Part shown: piece after piece, positions 17,259-25,759 of the stretch
Layout: each line of letters begins with the position of its first letter
Numbering within the stretch: the first letter of the stretch is position 1
NCBI RefSeq assembly: GCF_001427665.1
Contig: NZ_LMHC01000008.1
Coordinates: forward strand, 1 to 56,424
Length of the DNA: 56,424 nt
Direction: 5' to 3'
Source: Caulobacter sp. Root655
GTDB taxonomy: Bacteria; Pseudomonadota; Alphaproteobacteria; Caulobacterales; Caulobacteraceae
Notes under the pieces: model-generated
Database searches by the model: none
The model's input: only the letters and a program-made list of their open reading frames with translations
What the model was told of the DNA's origin: nothing
Program-made: the position numbers and the translations under genes

Positions 17259-18182
17259 ATGACCTTCCGCAAGCGCCTTCTCGCCGTCGCCGCCGCCCTT
17301 GCCGCGGGCGGCGTCGCCCTGGCCCTGCCGCTCACCGCCAACGCCCACCGCGCCTGGATGGTCCCGTCGTTCACCGTGCTATCGGGCGACGTCTGGGTGA
17401 CGGTCGACGCGGCGATCTCCAACGAGCTGTTCTATGCCGACCACAATCCGATGCGGCTGGACGGCGTGGTGGTCTATGCGCCGGACGGTTCGGTCGACCG
17501 GACGCAGAACGCCCTGACCGGCAAGTACCGCTCGACCTTCGACGTCCAGCTGTCCAAGCCCGGCACCTGGAAGATCGCCTCGGTCTCCAGCAGCGTCACG
17601 GCCAGCTGGACGCAGGACGGCCAGGTCAAGCGCTTCCGCGGGTCGGCCGACGACTTCGCCAGGCAGGTCCCGGCCGGCGCCGCCGACCTGAAGACCATCA
17701 AGGGTTCGAACCGCAACGAGACCTTCGTCACCCGCGACGCCCCCACCGACACCGTGCTGAAGCCGACCGGCAAGGGCCTGGAGCTGGTCCCCGTGACCCA
17801 CCCCAACGACCTGGTGGCCGGCGAGGCGGCCAGCTTCAAGTTCCTGCTCGACGGCAAGCCGGCCGCCGACCTGGAGGTGACCCTGGCCCCCGGCAATTCG
17901 CGCTACCGCGCCACGCCGGGCGACTTCAAGGTCAAGACCGGCCCCGACGGGTCGTTCAAGGTCACCTTCCCGGAAGCGGGCATGTACTGGCTGAACGCCA
18001 CCGTTCGCTCGGGCGAAACCGGGCGTGGCCCGGGCGGTCCCGGTGGCGGCATGGGCGGCGGCGGCATGGGCGGCATGCCCGGCATGGGCGCTCCCGGCGG
18101 CGCTCCGGCGGCCCCCGTGGCGCTGGCCGGGAACGGCATGAGCGCCAGCTACACCGCCACGCTCGAAGCGCTGCGGCCTTAG
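17259..18182 (+). CDS. Periplasmic DUF4198 protein with glycine/methionine-rich insert
   Basis: 307-aa exported protein. A signal peptide ending LPLTANAHRAWMVPS leaves the His-Arg start typical of DUF4198/CbiK-like periplasmic proteins, whose mature N-terminal His may bind metal. Two beta-rich domains follow. Near residues 250-275 is a low-complexity stretch GGPGGGMGGGGMGGMPG that may be a flexible or metal-binding segment. It sits 11 bases after the DUF2271 gene, in a cluster known in other bacteria for metal or iron-linked extracytoplasmic redox. Exact role unknown. Confidence 0.78.
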   Translation: MTFRKRLLAVAAALAAGGVALALPLTANAHRAWMVPSFTVLSGDVWVTVDAAISNELFYADHNPMRLDGVVVYAPDGSVDRTQNALTGKYRSTFDVQLSKPGTWKIASVSSSVTASWTQDGQVKRFRGSADDFARQVPAGAADLKTIKGSNRNETFVTRDAPTDTVLKPTGKGLELVPVTHPNDLVAGEAASFKFLLDGKPAADLEVTLAPGNSRYRATPGDFKVKTGPDGSFKVTFPEAGMYWLNATVRSGETGRGPGGPGGGMGGGGMGGMPGMGAPGGAPAAPVALAGNGMSASYTATLEALRP

Positions 18183-18206
18183 CTTTCACACCCGTACCCC
18201 ACGGTC

Positions 18207-18300
18207 GTCATCCCCCGACTTGTTCGGGGGACCCAAGCCGAGCTGGCCCAGCCCACCCTGGAGACGCCGCTTGGGTCCCCCGCATAAAGCGGGGGATGAC
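18207..18300. repeat. Paired palindromic repeat, GTCATCCCCCGACTTG family
   Basis: Begins GTCATCCCCCGACTTGTTCG and ends AAAGCGGGGGATGAC, with inner arms GACCCAAGC and GCTTGGGTC. Further copies are at 20922-21024, 21402-21490 and 41113-41340. It lies inside the PepSY-ApbE operon. Confidence 0.8.
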
Positions 18301-18321
18301 GGATGTGGGTGGATCACCCTC

Positions 18322-19329
18322 ATGACCCGCGTCCTCGTCCCCCAGCTGACCCAGCCCCCCGCCCGCCCGATCGGCGGCGCGGTGCTGACGCTGGCCGGTC
18401 AGACCATGGGCACGAGCTGGTCGGTCAAGCTGGTCGCCCCGCCCACCGCCAACGCCGACGCCCTGGCGGCCATGGCCCAGCGGGAGCTGGACGGCGTGGC
18501 CTCCCAGATGAGCCCCTGGGAGCCCCTCTCCGACCTCTCCCGCTACAACCGGTCCGCCGCCGGCAGCTGGACCGCCCTGCCCCCGGCCTTCGCCCAGGTG
18601 CTGCGCTGCGCCGTCGAGGTCGCCGACCAGACCGACGGGGCCTTCGACCCGACCCTGGGCGCCCTGGTCGACCTGTGGGGCTTTGGCCCTCGCCCGTTCT
18701 CCGGCGCTCCGCCCGAGGCGGCCGCCGTCGCCAGGGCCCGCGAAGCGGCCGGTTGGCGTCACCTAGCGCTCGACGGCGACAGCCTGTTTCAGCCCGGCGG
18801 CCTGCGGCTGGACCTCAACGGCATCGCCAAGGGCTTCGCGGTCGACCAGGTGGCGGCCGCGCTCGACCGGGCCGGCGCGCGCGCCTACCTCGTCGAGGTG
18901 GGCGGCGAATTGCGCGGGACCGGCGCCAAGCCCGACGGCCAGCCCTGGTGGGTCGAGCTGGAGCGGCCGCCCACGGCGAATGACGGGCCGCGCACCGTGG
19001 TCGCCCTGCACGGCCTGGCCGTCGCCACCTCGGGCGACTACCGCCGGTTCTTCGAGCACGACGGCCGCCGCTACGCCCACACCCTGGACCCGGCCACCGC
19101 CGCCCCCAGCGCCAGCGGCGCGGTCAGCGTCACGGTGCTGCATGAAAGCTGCATGCGAGCCGACGCCTACGCCACCGCCCTGGCGGTGATGCCCCCCGAC
19201 GCCGCCCTGGCCTTCGCCGCCGAGCACCAGTTGGCCGCCCTGATCCTGGCTGCCAATCCTCGAGCAGGGGGCCCGCGCGGACTGGAGGAGCGGCTGTCGC
19301 CGGCCCTGGCGGCGATGCTCGACGCATGA
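18322..19329 (+). CDS. apbE: FAD:protein FMN transferase ApbE
   Basis: 335-aa flavin transferase that attaches FMN to threonine or serine of extracytoplasmic proteins, here most likely the DUF2271 protein. Family motifs are QTMGTSWSVKL, DGAFDPTLGALVDLWGFGP, LDLNGIAKGFAVDQVA, the LVEVGGELRGTGAKPDG loop, VATSGDYRRFFEHDG and the metal-site CMRADAYATALAV. The ATG at 18322 is used because the open frame further upstream runs through a palindromic repeat. No signal peptide or lipobox is evident, which is unusual for ApbE. It overlaps the next gene by 4 bases (ATGA). Confidence 0.88.
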   Translation: MTRVLVPQLTQPPARPIGGAVLTLAGQTMGTSWSVKLVAPPTANADALAAMAQRELDGVASQMSPWEPLSDLSRYNRSAAGSWTALPPAFAQVLRCAVEVADQTDGAFDPTLGALVDLWGFGPRPFSGAPPEAAAVARAREAAGWRHLALDGDSLFQPGGLRLDLNGIAKGFAVDQVAAALDRAGARAYLVEVGGELRGTGAKPDGQPWWVELERPPTANDGPRTVVALHGLAVATSGDYRRFFEHDGRRYAHTLDPATAAPSASGAVSVTVLHESCMRADAYATALAVMPPDAALAFAAEHQLAALILAANPRAGGPRGLEERLSPALAAMLDA

Positions 19330-20894
19330 GCCTCTTCGCGATCCTGACGCCCCCCATCTTGTCGCCCGAAGCTCGCCGCCTGTGGATCGCCGGCCTGGTG
19401 GCCTGTGTCTATCTGCTGTTCTGCCTGGTCATCGTCCTGCGCGAAGCCCACCGCCGCCGCGCCGTCCGCCGCGCGGCCCTGGCCCTGGCGGCCGGGACCG
19501 GCGCGCCGATCCTGGTGGCCCACGCCAGCCAGACCGGCTTCGCCGAGGAGCTGGCCACCGCCACCGCCAGGCTGCTGGGCGACGGCGGCGCGCGGGTCAC
19601 GCTGAAGAGCCTGGCCGAGGTCACCGCCGACGACCTGGCGCCAACTCTGCAGCAGGGGGCCGGCCGGGCCCTGTTCGTGGTCAGCACCACCGGCGAGGGC
19701 GACGCCCCCGACACCGCCCGCCGCTTCATCCGCGACGTGATGAGCGCGACTCCGCGCCTGGACGGCCTGGGCTTCGGCGTCCTGGCCCTGGGCGACAGCG
19801 AATATGCCCGGTTCTGCGCCTTCGGCCGGACACTCGACGCCTGGTTCTCCCACCACGGGGCCACGCCACTGTTCGACCGGGTCGAGGTCGACGACGGCGA
19901 CGACGCCGCCCTGCGCCACTGGCAGGGCCAGGTCGGCCTGCTGGCCGGCGTCACCGACGCCCCCGACTGGACCCGCCCGCGCTACGGCCGCTGGCGGCTG
20001 GCGCAGCGGCGGCGGCTGAACCCCGGCAGCCCCGGCGACGCGGCGTTCCACATCCGGCTGGAGCCGCTGGACGGCGCGGCGGCGTGGGCTGCTGGCGACA
20101 TTCTGGAGGTCGGTCCGCGCAACGATCCGGCCGAGGTCGCCGTGCTGCTGGCGCGCCAGGGCCTGAACCCCGCCGCCCCGGTGGTCGCCGACGAAGCCGC
20201 GACCCTGGCCGAGGTGCTGTCCTGGCGACGCCTGCCCCAGGACGGCGCGCCCGCCGCCTCGGCCCAGGCCCTGGTCGACGCCCTGCCGCCCCTGCCGCAC
20301 CGCGAATATTCGATCGCCTCGCTGCCGGCCGACGGCGGGGTGGAGTTGCTGGTGCGGGCGATGCGGCGGGCCGACGGCCGGCCGGGCCTCGGCTCGGGCT
20401 GGCTGACCGCCCACGCCGCGCCGGACGGCGAGATCGCCGCGCGGGTGCGGACCAACCGAAGCTTCCACGGCCCGACCGACGACCGGCCGCTGATCCTGAT
20501 CGGCAACGGCACCGGCCTGGCCGGCCTGCGGGCCCATCTCAAGGCCCGCGCCGCTGTCGGCCATCATCGCAACTGGCTGCTGTTCGGCGAACGCGCCCAG
20601 GCCCACGACTATTTCCACCAGGACGAGATCGAGGCCTGGCGGGCCGACGGCGTGCTGGAGCGCCTGGACCTGGCCTTCTCCCGCGACCAGGCCCGCAAGG
20701 TCTATGTCCAGCACCGGCTGATGCAGGCCGCCGACACCCTGCGCGCCTGGGTCGCCGACGGCGCGGCGATCTATGTCTGCGGCTCGCTGGAGGGCATGTC
20801 GGGAGACGTGCACGCCGCGCTGGTGTCGGTGCTGGGCGCGCAGGCGGTGGAGCGGCTGGCGGATGAGGGGCGGTATCGGCGGGATGTGTACTAG
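19326..20894 (+). CDS. Membrane-anchored flavodoxin/NADPH-flavin reductase (sulfite-reductase alpha-like)
   Basis: 522-aa diflavin reductase. An N-terminal helix (LWIAGLVACVYLLFCLVIVL) anchors it. A flavodoxin-like domain binds FMN (VAHASQTGFAEELATA, FVVSTTGEGDAPDTARRF, ALGDSEYARFCAFG). The C-terminal ferredoxin-reductase domain binds FAD (HREYSIASLPADG) and NADPH (LIGNGTGLAGLRAH, YVCGSLEGMSGDVHAAL). It probably moves electrons from cytoplasmic NADPH to the PepSY membrane protein and on to the flavinylated DUF2271 protein. Its start overlaps the apbE stop, so translation is coupled. Confidence 0.88.
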   Translation: MSLFAILTPPILSPEARRLWIAGLVACVYLLFCLVIVLREAHRRRAVRRAALALAAGTGAPILVAHASQTGFAEELATATARLLGDGGARVTLKSLAEVTADDLAPTLQQGAGRALFVVSTTGEGDAPDTARRFIRDVMSATPRLDGLGFGVLALGDSEYARFCAFGRTLDAWFSHHGATPLFDRVEVDDGDDAALRHWQGQVGLLAGVTDAPDWTRPRYGRWRLAQRRRLNPGSPGDAAFHIRLEPLDGAAAWAAGDILEVGPRNDPAEVAVLLARQGLNPAAPVVADEAATLAEVLSWRRLPQDGAPAASAQALVDALPPLPHREYSIASLPADGGVELLVRAMRRADGRPGLGSGWLTAHAAPDGEIAARVRTNRSFHGPTDDRPLILIGNGTGLAGLRAHLKARAAVGHHRNWLLFGERAQAHDYFHQDEIEAWRADGVLERLDLAFSRDQARKVYVQHRLMQAADTLRAWVADGAAIYVCGSLEGMSGDVHAALVSVLGAQAVERLADEGRYRRDVY

Positions 20895-20921
20895 CGGCTT
20901 CGCTCGTCACCCCAAAAGGTC

Positions 20922-21024
20922 GTCATCCCCCGCTTTATGCGGGGGACCCAAGCGGCGGTTAGGTTGATGCGCGGAACGACGCCGCCAGCTCGGCTTGGGT
21001 CCCCCGAACAAGTCGAGGGATGAC
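20922..21024. repeat. Paired palindromic repeat, GTCATCCCCCG family
   Basis: Begins GTCATCCCCCGCTTTATGCG and ends AAGTCGAGGGATGAC, in reverse order to the copy at 18207. It lies between the convergent flavin reductase and GIY-YIG genes. Confidence 0.8.
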
Positions 21025-21041
21025 GGACGTGGTGAGCGCGG

Positions 21042-21329
21042 TCAGCAGTTCCACGTCTCGTAGAAATCCGCCCACGTCGGGTTCATCGCCTCGATCAGGT
21101 TGATCTTCCACCGCCGGGGATAGTGCTTCAGCCGCTTCTCGCGATGGATCGCCAAGGTGATGTCGTCGAACTCTTCATAATAGACCAGCCGGTGGACGCC
21201 GTATTTGCGGCAGAACAGGCTGCCCATGCCTTCGCGATGCTCCCAGACGCGGCGCGACAGGTCGCTGGTCACGCCGACGTAGAGCGTGCCGTAGGGTCTG
21301 CTGGCGAGGATGTAGACGTGGCCGCCCAT
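21042..21329 (-). CDS. GIY-YIG domain protein (UPF0213-type)
   Basis: 95-aa stand-alone GIY-YIG nuclease-fold protein. The motif appears as HVYILASRPYGTLYVGVTSDL followed by RRVWEHREGMG, with the catalytic-type arginine and a C-terminal lysine-rich IHREKRLKHYPRRWKINLIE. The ATG at 21329 is selected; the open frame to 21431 runs into a repeat. Such short proteins are common in Caulobacter and their substrate is unknown. Confidence 0.85.
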   Translation of the reverse strand: MGGHVYILASRPYGTLYVGVTSDLSRRVWEHREGMGSLFCRKYGVHRLVYYEEFDDITLAIHREKRLKHYPRRWKINLIEAMNPTWADFYETWNC

Positions 21330-21401
21330 GGGCCGATGTTGGCGGGCGGCGTGTTTGGTAATCAAGCAAAGAAATTGGCGTTTCAGCCCCAACCCACGGT
21401 C

Positions 21402-21490
21402 GTCATCCCCCGACTTGTTCGGGGGACCCAAGCGGGGCCGGCCACATCGTCAAACTCAGCTTGGGTCCCCCGCATAAAGCGGGGGATGAC
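21402..21490. repeat. Paired palindromic repeat, GTCATCCCCCGACTTG family
   Basis: Same orientation and ends as the copy at 18207-18300. Located between the GIY-YIG and MobA-like genes. Confidence 0.8.
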
Positions 21491-21501
21491 GACCTTTGTT
21501 G

Positions 21502-22044
21502 CTAGTGAGAAGCTTTAGGCCCCGCCAGCCGCGCCCGCTCCTCCGGCGTGTTGGCGCCGCGTAGCCGCAACCGCACCGCCTCGTCGCACGGCAGCGCCAC
21601 CAGCCCGGCCCGCTCGACCAGCCGTCGCAGCGGCCAGCCGGGCTCGGCGTCCGGGGGCAAGGCCTCCAAGGCCACCACCATCGGCACCGGCAGGCCCTCA
21701 TAGAACGCCCCCGGCTCCGGCGCGGCCAGCAGCGGCGCCAGGTCGTCGGCGGTCACGGTCGGGGCGTCGACCGCCAGGACCAGGGCCCGCGCCAGGCCAT
21801 GCGCCACAAGAGCTCGCGCCCCGCCCAGCACCCCGGCCACCGGGCCCGCGCCGGGCTCGGGATCCTCGACATGCTCCAGCCCGAAAGCGCGTCCCGCCGT
21901 CAGCACCCGCGCCGCGCCGACCGCCGCCGCCAGGGCCGCGACCCGGTCGACCGCCCGCTGGCCGTCCCAGTCGAGCGAGGCCTTGTCGGCCCCCATGCGG
22001 CGCGAGGCGCCGCCGGTCAGGATGATCGCGCCGAATGGGGTCAT
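21502..22044 (-). CDS. MobA-like molybdenum cofactor guanylyltransferase (NTP transferase)
   Basis: 180-aa nucleotidyltransferase-fold protein. The N-terminal [24 protein letters not shown] is the nucleotide-binding signature of MobA/MocA-like enzymes, and [15 protein letters not shown] carries the metal-binding Asp. It lacks other molybdopterin genes around it, so the cofactor assignment rests on the family alone. It is transcribed away from the LacI-type gene. Confidence 0.75.
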   Translation of the reverse strand: MTPFGAIILTGGASRRMGADKASLDWDGQRAVDRVAALAAAVGAARVLTAGRAFGLEHVEDPEPGAGPVAGVLGGARALVAHGLARALVLAVDAPTVTADDLAPLLAAPEPGAFYEGLPVPMVVALEALPPDAEPGWPLRRLVERAGLVALPCDEAVRLRLRGANTPEERARLAGPKASH

Positions 22045-22212
22045 GGCGGCAACCTAGAACGGACCGCCCTCGGACAAAACTCGAAAGGCGCGCCCGGCCT
22101 GGCCCGTTGATCGCGCTGTCAGTTGGCACGCCTCGCCAAACACTTGCAGCCACCTTTCAAGTTGCGGCCGAACCGGTCTAGTGTCCGCCGCGATATAGGG
22201 ACGGGCCCATCG

Positions 22213-23271
22213 ATGAGTGAACGGAACGAGCGGCAACGGCGCCGCACCACCCAGAGCGCCACCATCCGCGACGTCGCCGCCCTGGCGGGCGTGTCGCCGA
22301 TGACGGTGTCGCGGGTGATCAACCGCGAGACGACGGTCAAGTCCGAGACCAAGGCCCTGGTCGACGCGGCGATCCGCGACCTCAACTACGCCCCCAACCC
22401 AGCCGCCCGCAGCCTGGCCGGCTCGGCCCCGGCCCGGATCGGCCTGCTCTACGACAACCCCTCGACCGGCTACCTGTCGGAGTTCCTGGTCGGGGCCCTG
22501 GACGAGAGCAGCCGCACGGGCGCGCAGGTGGTGATCGAGAAGTGCGCCGAGCCGGAACTGGCCGGCGCCACCCTGACCCGGCTGCTGAAGACCGGGGTCG
22601 ATGGGCTGATCCTGCCGCCGCCGCTGTGCGAGTCGCCGCAGGTCCTGGCCGAGGTCCGCGCCGCCGGGGCCGCCGCCGTGGCCGTGGCGCCGGGCATGGT
22701 CAGCGCCGACATGGCCACCATCCGCATCGACAACGAGGCGGCCGCCCGAGAACTGACCGAGCACCTGCTGGCCCTGGGCCACAAGCGCTTCGGCTTCATC
22801 AAGGGCCACCCCAACCAGACGGTCAGCCAGCAGCGCCTGGACGGCTTCATGACCGCGCTGAAGGCGGCCGGCGTCCCGCAGGAGTCGGTGCGCGTCGAGC
22901 AGGGCTATTTCACCTACCGCTCGGGCCTGGAGGCGGCCGAGCGGCTGCTGGCCCTGGACGAGCGCCCCACCGCCATCTTCGCCTGCAACGACGACATGGC
23001 CGCCGCGACCGCCGGCGTCGCCCATCGCCTGGGCCTGGACGTGCCGGGCGACCTGTCGATCGTCGGCTTCGACGACACCTCGATCGCCGCCAACATCTGG
23101 CCGGCCCTGACCACCGTCCACCAGCCGATCGCCGCCATGGCCCGCGCCGCCGTCGACCTGGTGCTGGAAGAAATCCGCCGCAAGCGCGCCAAGACCGGCG
23201 AACCGCGCCAGCTGATGCACCCGCATACGCTGATCGTCCGGGACTCGACGGGACCGGCTCCGGAGGGGTGA
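22213..23271 (+). CDS. LacI-family transcriptional regulator, possible XylR
   Basis: 352-aa regulator with an N-terminal HTH (TIRDVAALAGVSPMTVSRVIN, then NYAPNPAARSLAG as the hinge) and a periplasmic-binding-protein-like sugar domain ending FACNDDMAAATAGVAHRLG and SIVGFDDTSIAANIWP. The ATG at 22213 fits the family start; the frame is open 30 codons upstream. It lies about 1.3 kb before xylX, whose promoter carries a LacI-type palindrome, so it is a good candidate for the xylose repressor. In C. crescentus the xylR gene is, as I recall, not beside the operon, so this needs a check. Confidence 0.85.
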   Translation: MSERNERQRRRTTQSATIRDVAALAGVSPMTVSRVINRETTVKSETKALVDAAIRDLNYAPNPAARSLAGSAPARIGLLYDNPSTGYLSEFLVGALDESSRTGAQVVIEKCAEPELAGATLTRLLKTGVDGLILPPPLCESPQVLAEVRAAGAAAVAVAPGMVSADMATIRIDNEAAARELTEHLLALGHKRFGFIKGHPNQTVSQQRLDGFMTALKAAGVPQESVRVEQGYFTYRSGLEAAERLLALDERPTAIFACNDDMAAATAGVAHRLGLDVPGDLSIVGFDDTSIAANIWPALTTVHQPIAAMARAAVDLVLEEIRRKRAKTGEPRQLMHPHTLIVRDSTGPAPEG

Positions 23272-23347
23272 GGATCGGATCGAGGGTCTGTCCTAGCGGT
23301 GCGTTTCGACCCTAGTCAGACATTCATTCGGCGACCTATTGTTGTGC

Positions 23348-23632
23348 ATGGCGCTGGATAATTACGAAGGCGAGCCGGTCGTCGGTGGCTGGTTCCTATA
23401 TGGCGGGACCGTTCGCACACGCGTTGAGATCATCGCCCGCGACTATGACGTCTGGCATCGAACCCTGGAGTTGGATGGGATGCTGGAGGCTGACGACGAG
23501 CCCGTTCCGGCTGGACCGGATGGTCGCCTCTACTATCTTCACGGCAACTCGCTTCCACACAGAACGCTCGAAGAAGCTAGGGCTTGGATAGACAGCCAGC
23601 CCTGGGCGCCTGTGAGTTGGGACGACCGATAA
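23348..23632 (+). CDS. Hypothetical protein, 94 aa
   Basis: Product begins MALDNYEGEPVVGGWFLYGG and ends with EEARAWIDSQPWAPVSWDD. It has no signal peptide, membrane helix or known motif. Codon use includes more rare third-position A/T than its neighbours, so it may be a later arrival. No clear ribosome site was found. It may not be a real gene, but the composition is protein-like. Confidence 0.5.
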   Translation: MALDNYEGEPVVGGWFLYGGTVRTRVEIIARDYDVWHRTLELDGMLEADDEPVPAGPDGRLYYLHGNSLPHRTLEEARAWIDSQPWAPVSWDDR

Positions 23633-23654
23633 CGCCCCTGAGCGGGCTTCGGAT

Positions 23655-23789
23655 CCCTCTCCTTTAGGGAGAGGGAGGGGCCCGCCGCGAAGCGGTGGGA
23701 GGGTGAGGGGTTACAGTGTCGACCGGCGTGCCGGCACTCCGTCTTGCTCGGTAACCCCTCACCCCGACCCTCTCCCTATGGGAGAGGGA
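23655..23789. repeat. Paired palindromic repeat, CCCTCTCC/GGAGAGGG family
   Basis: Outer units CCCTCTCCTTTAGGGAGAGGG and its like at the right end (stem CCCTCTCCC-TATG-GGAGAGGG), with inner arms GTGAGGGGTTAC and GGTAACCCCTCAC. Apart from this the 277-base gap 23633-23909 shows nothing recognisable. Confidence 0.75.
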
Positions 23790-23909
23790 GGTCCGCTTCC
23801 CACCCTTCCCTGCCCCTCAGGACGTCCGATCTTGGCCTCGGCAGCCAGGCGATCGGCATTGGCGCTTCACAGCCGCTCGATCACACCGCCATCCCTTCGA
23901 ACGACTTGA

Positions 23910-24287
23910 TCACGCCTCCTCGACGATCCCGTCCACCCGGTCCGGATAGAACGCCACGTGGTCCTGGATCGCCGCGACCGACGGATTGGCCGCCTCGTAG
24001 GTCCACACCGCGTTGACCGACCGCTCGCCGCCGGACGGCAGGCTGTAGTAGCTGGCCTCGCCCTTGTAGGGGCAATAGCTGGCGTGGTCGGTGCGTTGCA
24101 GCAGCGCCATGTCGACGTCCGCGCGCGGGATGTACTGCACGGCTGGATAGCTGGCCTCGCGCAGGGTCAGGGCCTGGCGGCTGTCGGCCACCACCTGGCC
24201 GCCGAGCGTGACCACCACCCGCCGGGGGTTGGGCGCGATGGTGATGGGGTGGTCGGGTCCGGGGATCTTGATCGGGCGCTCGGTCAT
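23910..24287 (-). CDS. DUF427 domain protein
   Basis: 125-aa protein of the DUF427 family. Recognisable features are the start MTERPIKIPGPDHPITI, VVVTLGGQVVADSRQALTLRE, and the conserved DHASYCPYKGEASYYSL. The ATG at 24287 matches the family start; the frame upstream is open through the xylX promoter but not credible. Often found near metabolic genes, with no known biochemical role. It is divergent from xylX, so both could be affected by the operator between them. Confidence 0.8.
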   Translation of the reverse strand: MTERPIKIPGPDHPITIAPNPRRVVVTLGGQVVADSRQALTLREASYPAVQYIPRADVDMALLQRTDHASYCPYKGEASYYSLPSGGERSVNAVWTYEAANPSVAAIQDHVAFYPDRVDGIVEEA

Positions 24288-24462
24288 GGGGGTCTCGCTG
24301 AAAAGCTGAAACCCGAAGGTGGTCCCTCGCCGGGCGGTTCGCCAGGGCGCGCGGCGAACGAGGAGCCCAACCTCCAGGCCTGGTTCGGCCTCCAACCGCC
24401 GCTGAACGGCGAGTTCGGCGGAGCCTAGCCAAGAACGGCATTTATAATATAAAAACGCCGAC

Positions 24463-24492
24463 TTGCGCGCCCCCACATGTTAGCGCTAACAG
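24463..24492 (+). promoter_or_regulatory. Candidate xylX promoter
   Basis: TTGCGCG at 24463-24469 and GCTAACAG at 24485-24492, 15 bases apart, resemble the Caulobacter housekeeping consensus TTGACGS-N10-14-GCTANAWC. The -10 element lies inside the operator at 24478-24491, which suits repression by steric block. An AT-rich stretch TTTATAATATAAAAA at 24441-24455 lies just upstream. Confidence 0.5.
24478..24491. promoter_or_regulatory. XylR-type operator of the xylose operon
   Basis: Perfect 14-bp palindrome TGTTAGCGCTAACA, the form bound by LacI-family repressors with a central CG. It closely matches the operator I recall from the C. crescentus xylX promoter (TGTTAGCGCTACCA) but is more symmetrical. 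Confidence 0.8.
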
Positions 24493-24557
24493 ATGGGCTG
24501 GTATGAACGGGCATGGCCATGATCGAGGCCGCCAAGCTCGACGAGGGAGAAGACGCT

Positions 24558-25709
24558 GTGGGCATTTCGGAGTTCCTTCCCGAGGATTGGCGTGACGCGA
24601 CCCTGCTGGGCCGCGTCGACTTCGGCGACGGTCCGACCCCGATCCTGGTGCGCGGCGGCCGGATCGAGGACGTCAGCGGGATCGCCCCGACCACCTCCGA
24701 CCTGATGAACGCCTTCGCCCCCGGCGCGGCGATTCCCCCTGGCGTCGACCTGGGCCCGCTGGAAGCGCTGGACGTGCGCCCCGTCTGGGAGAACCCCGAC
24801 GGCGCGGCCGCCAAGCTGCTGGCCCCCGTCGACCTGCAGGTGCTGAAGGCGGCCGGCGTCACCTTCGCCGTCTCGACCCTGGAGCGGGTGATCGAGGAGC
24901 GGGCGCGCGGCGACGCCGCCGAGGCCCTGAAGATCCGCGGCCAGCTGTCGGCCAGCATGGGCGGCGACCTGCGCAGCGTGAACCCCGGCTCCGACGGCGC
25001 CGAGCGCCTGAAGCAAAGCCTGATCACCGACGGCCTGTGGTCGCAATATCTGGAAGTGGCCATCGGCCCCGACGCCGAGATCTTCACCAAGGGCCCCACC
25101 CTGTCGTCGATGGGCTGGGGCGACCAGGTGGGTGTGCGCAGCGACAGCCACTGGAACAATCCCGAGCCGGAGGTCGTGCTGTTGTGCGACGGATCGGGCC
25201 GGATTCGCGGCGCCTCGCTGGGCAACGACGTCAATCTGCGCGACTTCGAGGGCCGCAGCGCCCTGCTGCTCAGCAAGGCCAAGGACAACAACGCCTCCTG
25301 CGCCATCGGCCCGTTCTTCCGGCTGTTCGACGACGGCTTCGGCCTGGACGACGTCCGCTCGGCCGAGGTCACCCTGAAGATCACCGGCCGCGACAATTTC
25401 GTGCTCGACGGCCACAGCAACATGAGCCTGATCAGCCGCGACCCGGCCACCCTGGCCGGCCAGGCGTTCGGCAAGCAGCACCAGTATCCCGACGGCTTCG
25501 TGCTGTTCCTGGGCACGATGTTCGCCCCGATCCAGGACCGCGACACGGCCGGCCAGGGCTTCACCCACAAGGTCGGCGACCGGGTGCGCGTCGCCACCCC
25601 CAAGCTGGGCGTGCTGGAGAACGAGGTCACCACCTGCGACGTGGCCCCGCCCTGGACGTTCGGCGTCTCGGCTCTGATCCGCAACCTGGCCGGCCGCGGC
25701 CTGCTGTGA
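24558..25709 (+). CDS. xylX: 2-keto-3-deoxy-D-xylonate dehydratase XylX (FAH family)
   Basis: 383-aa fumarylacetoacetate-hydrolase-fold enzyme that converts 2-keto-3-deoxy-xylonate to alpha-ketoglutarate semialdehyde in the Weimberg pathway. Conserved stretches are RPVWENPDGAAAKLLAP, TKGPTLSSMGWGDQVGVRSD, the metal-site NNPEPEVVLL and LGNDVNLRDFEGRSALLLSK. GTG at 24558 is chosen because GAGGGAG lies 8 bases upstream and the protein then begins GISEFLPEDW as XylX does. An in-frame ATG at 24513 would add 15 residues. First gene of the operon, 66 bases after the operator. Confidence 0.9.
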   Translation: MGISEFLPEDWRDATLLGRVDFGDGPTPILVRGGRIEDVSGIAPTTSDLMNAFAPGAAIPPGVDLGPLEALDVRPVWENPDGAAAKLLAPVDLQVLKAAGVTFAVSTLERVIEERARGDAAEALKIRGQLSASMGGDLRSVNPGSDGAERLKQSLITDGLWSQYLEVAIGPDAEIFTKGPTLSSMGWGDQVGVRSDSHWNNPEPEVVLLCDGSGRIRGASLGNDVNLRDFEGRSALLLSKAKDNNASCAIGPFFRLFDDGFGLDDVRSAEVTLKITGRDNFVLDGHSNMSLISRDPATLAGQAFGKQHQYPDGFVLFLGTMFAPIQDRDTAGQGFTHKVGDRVRVATPKLGVLENEVTTCDVAPPWTFGVSALIRNLAGRGLL

Positions 25710-25759
25710 CCCGTCTCGACCTGCCCCCTGCCGACGAGGCTCCTCCCGAAGTGAAGCGT

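Noticed and set aside
18220..18321. N-terminal extension of ApbE to 18220
   Set aside because: The extra codons lie within a palindromic repeat and give no signal peptide.
24425..25684. Long open frames antisense to xylX (and similar long frames opposite uup, acyl-CoA synthetase, acrB, nodT, RHS genes)
   Set aside because: They mirror GC-rich codons of well-supported genes, are low in complexity (Arg/Gly/Ala/His) and show no domains or ribosome sites.
25706..25759. GTG at 25706 as the xylB start, overlapping the xylX stop
   Set aside because: It is in frame, but the known XylB begins MSSAIYPSL at the ATG at 25760 and the added 18 residues have no counterpart.
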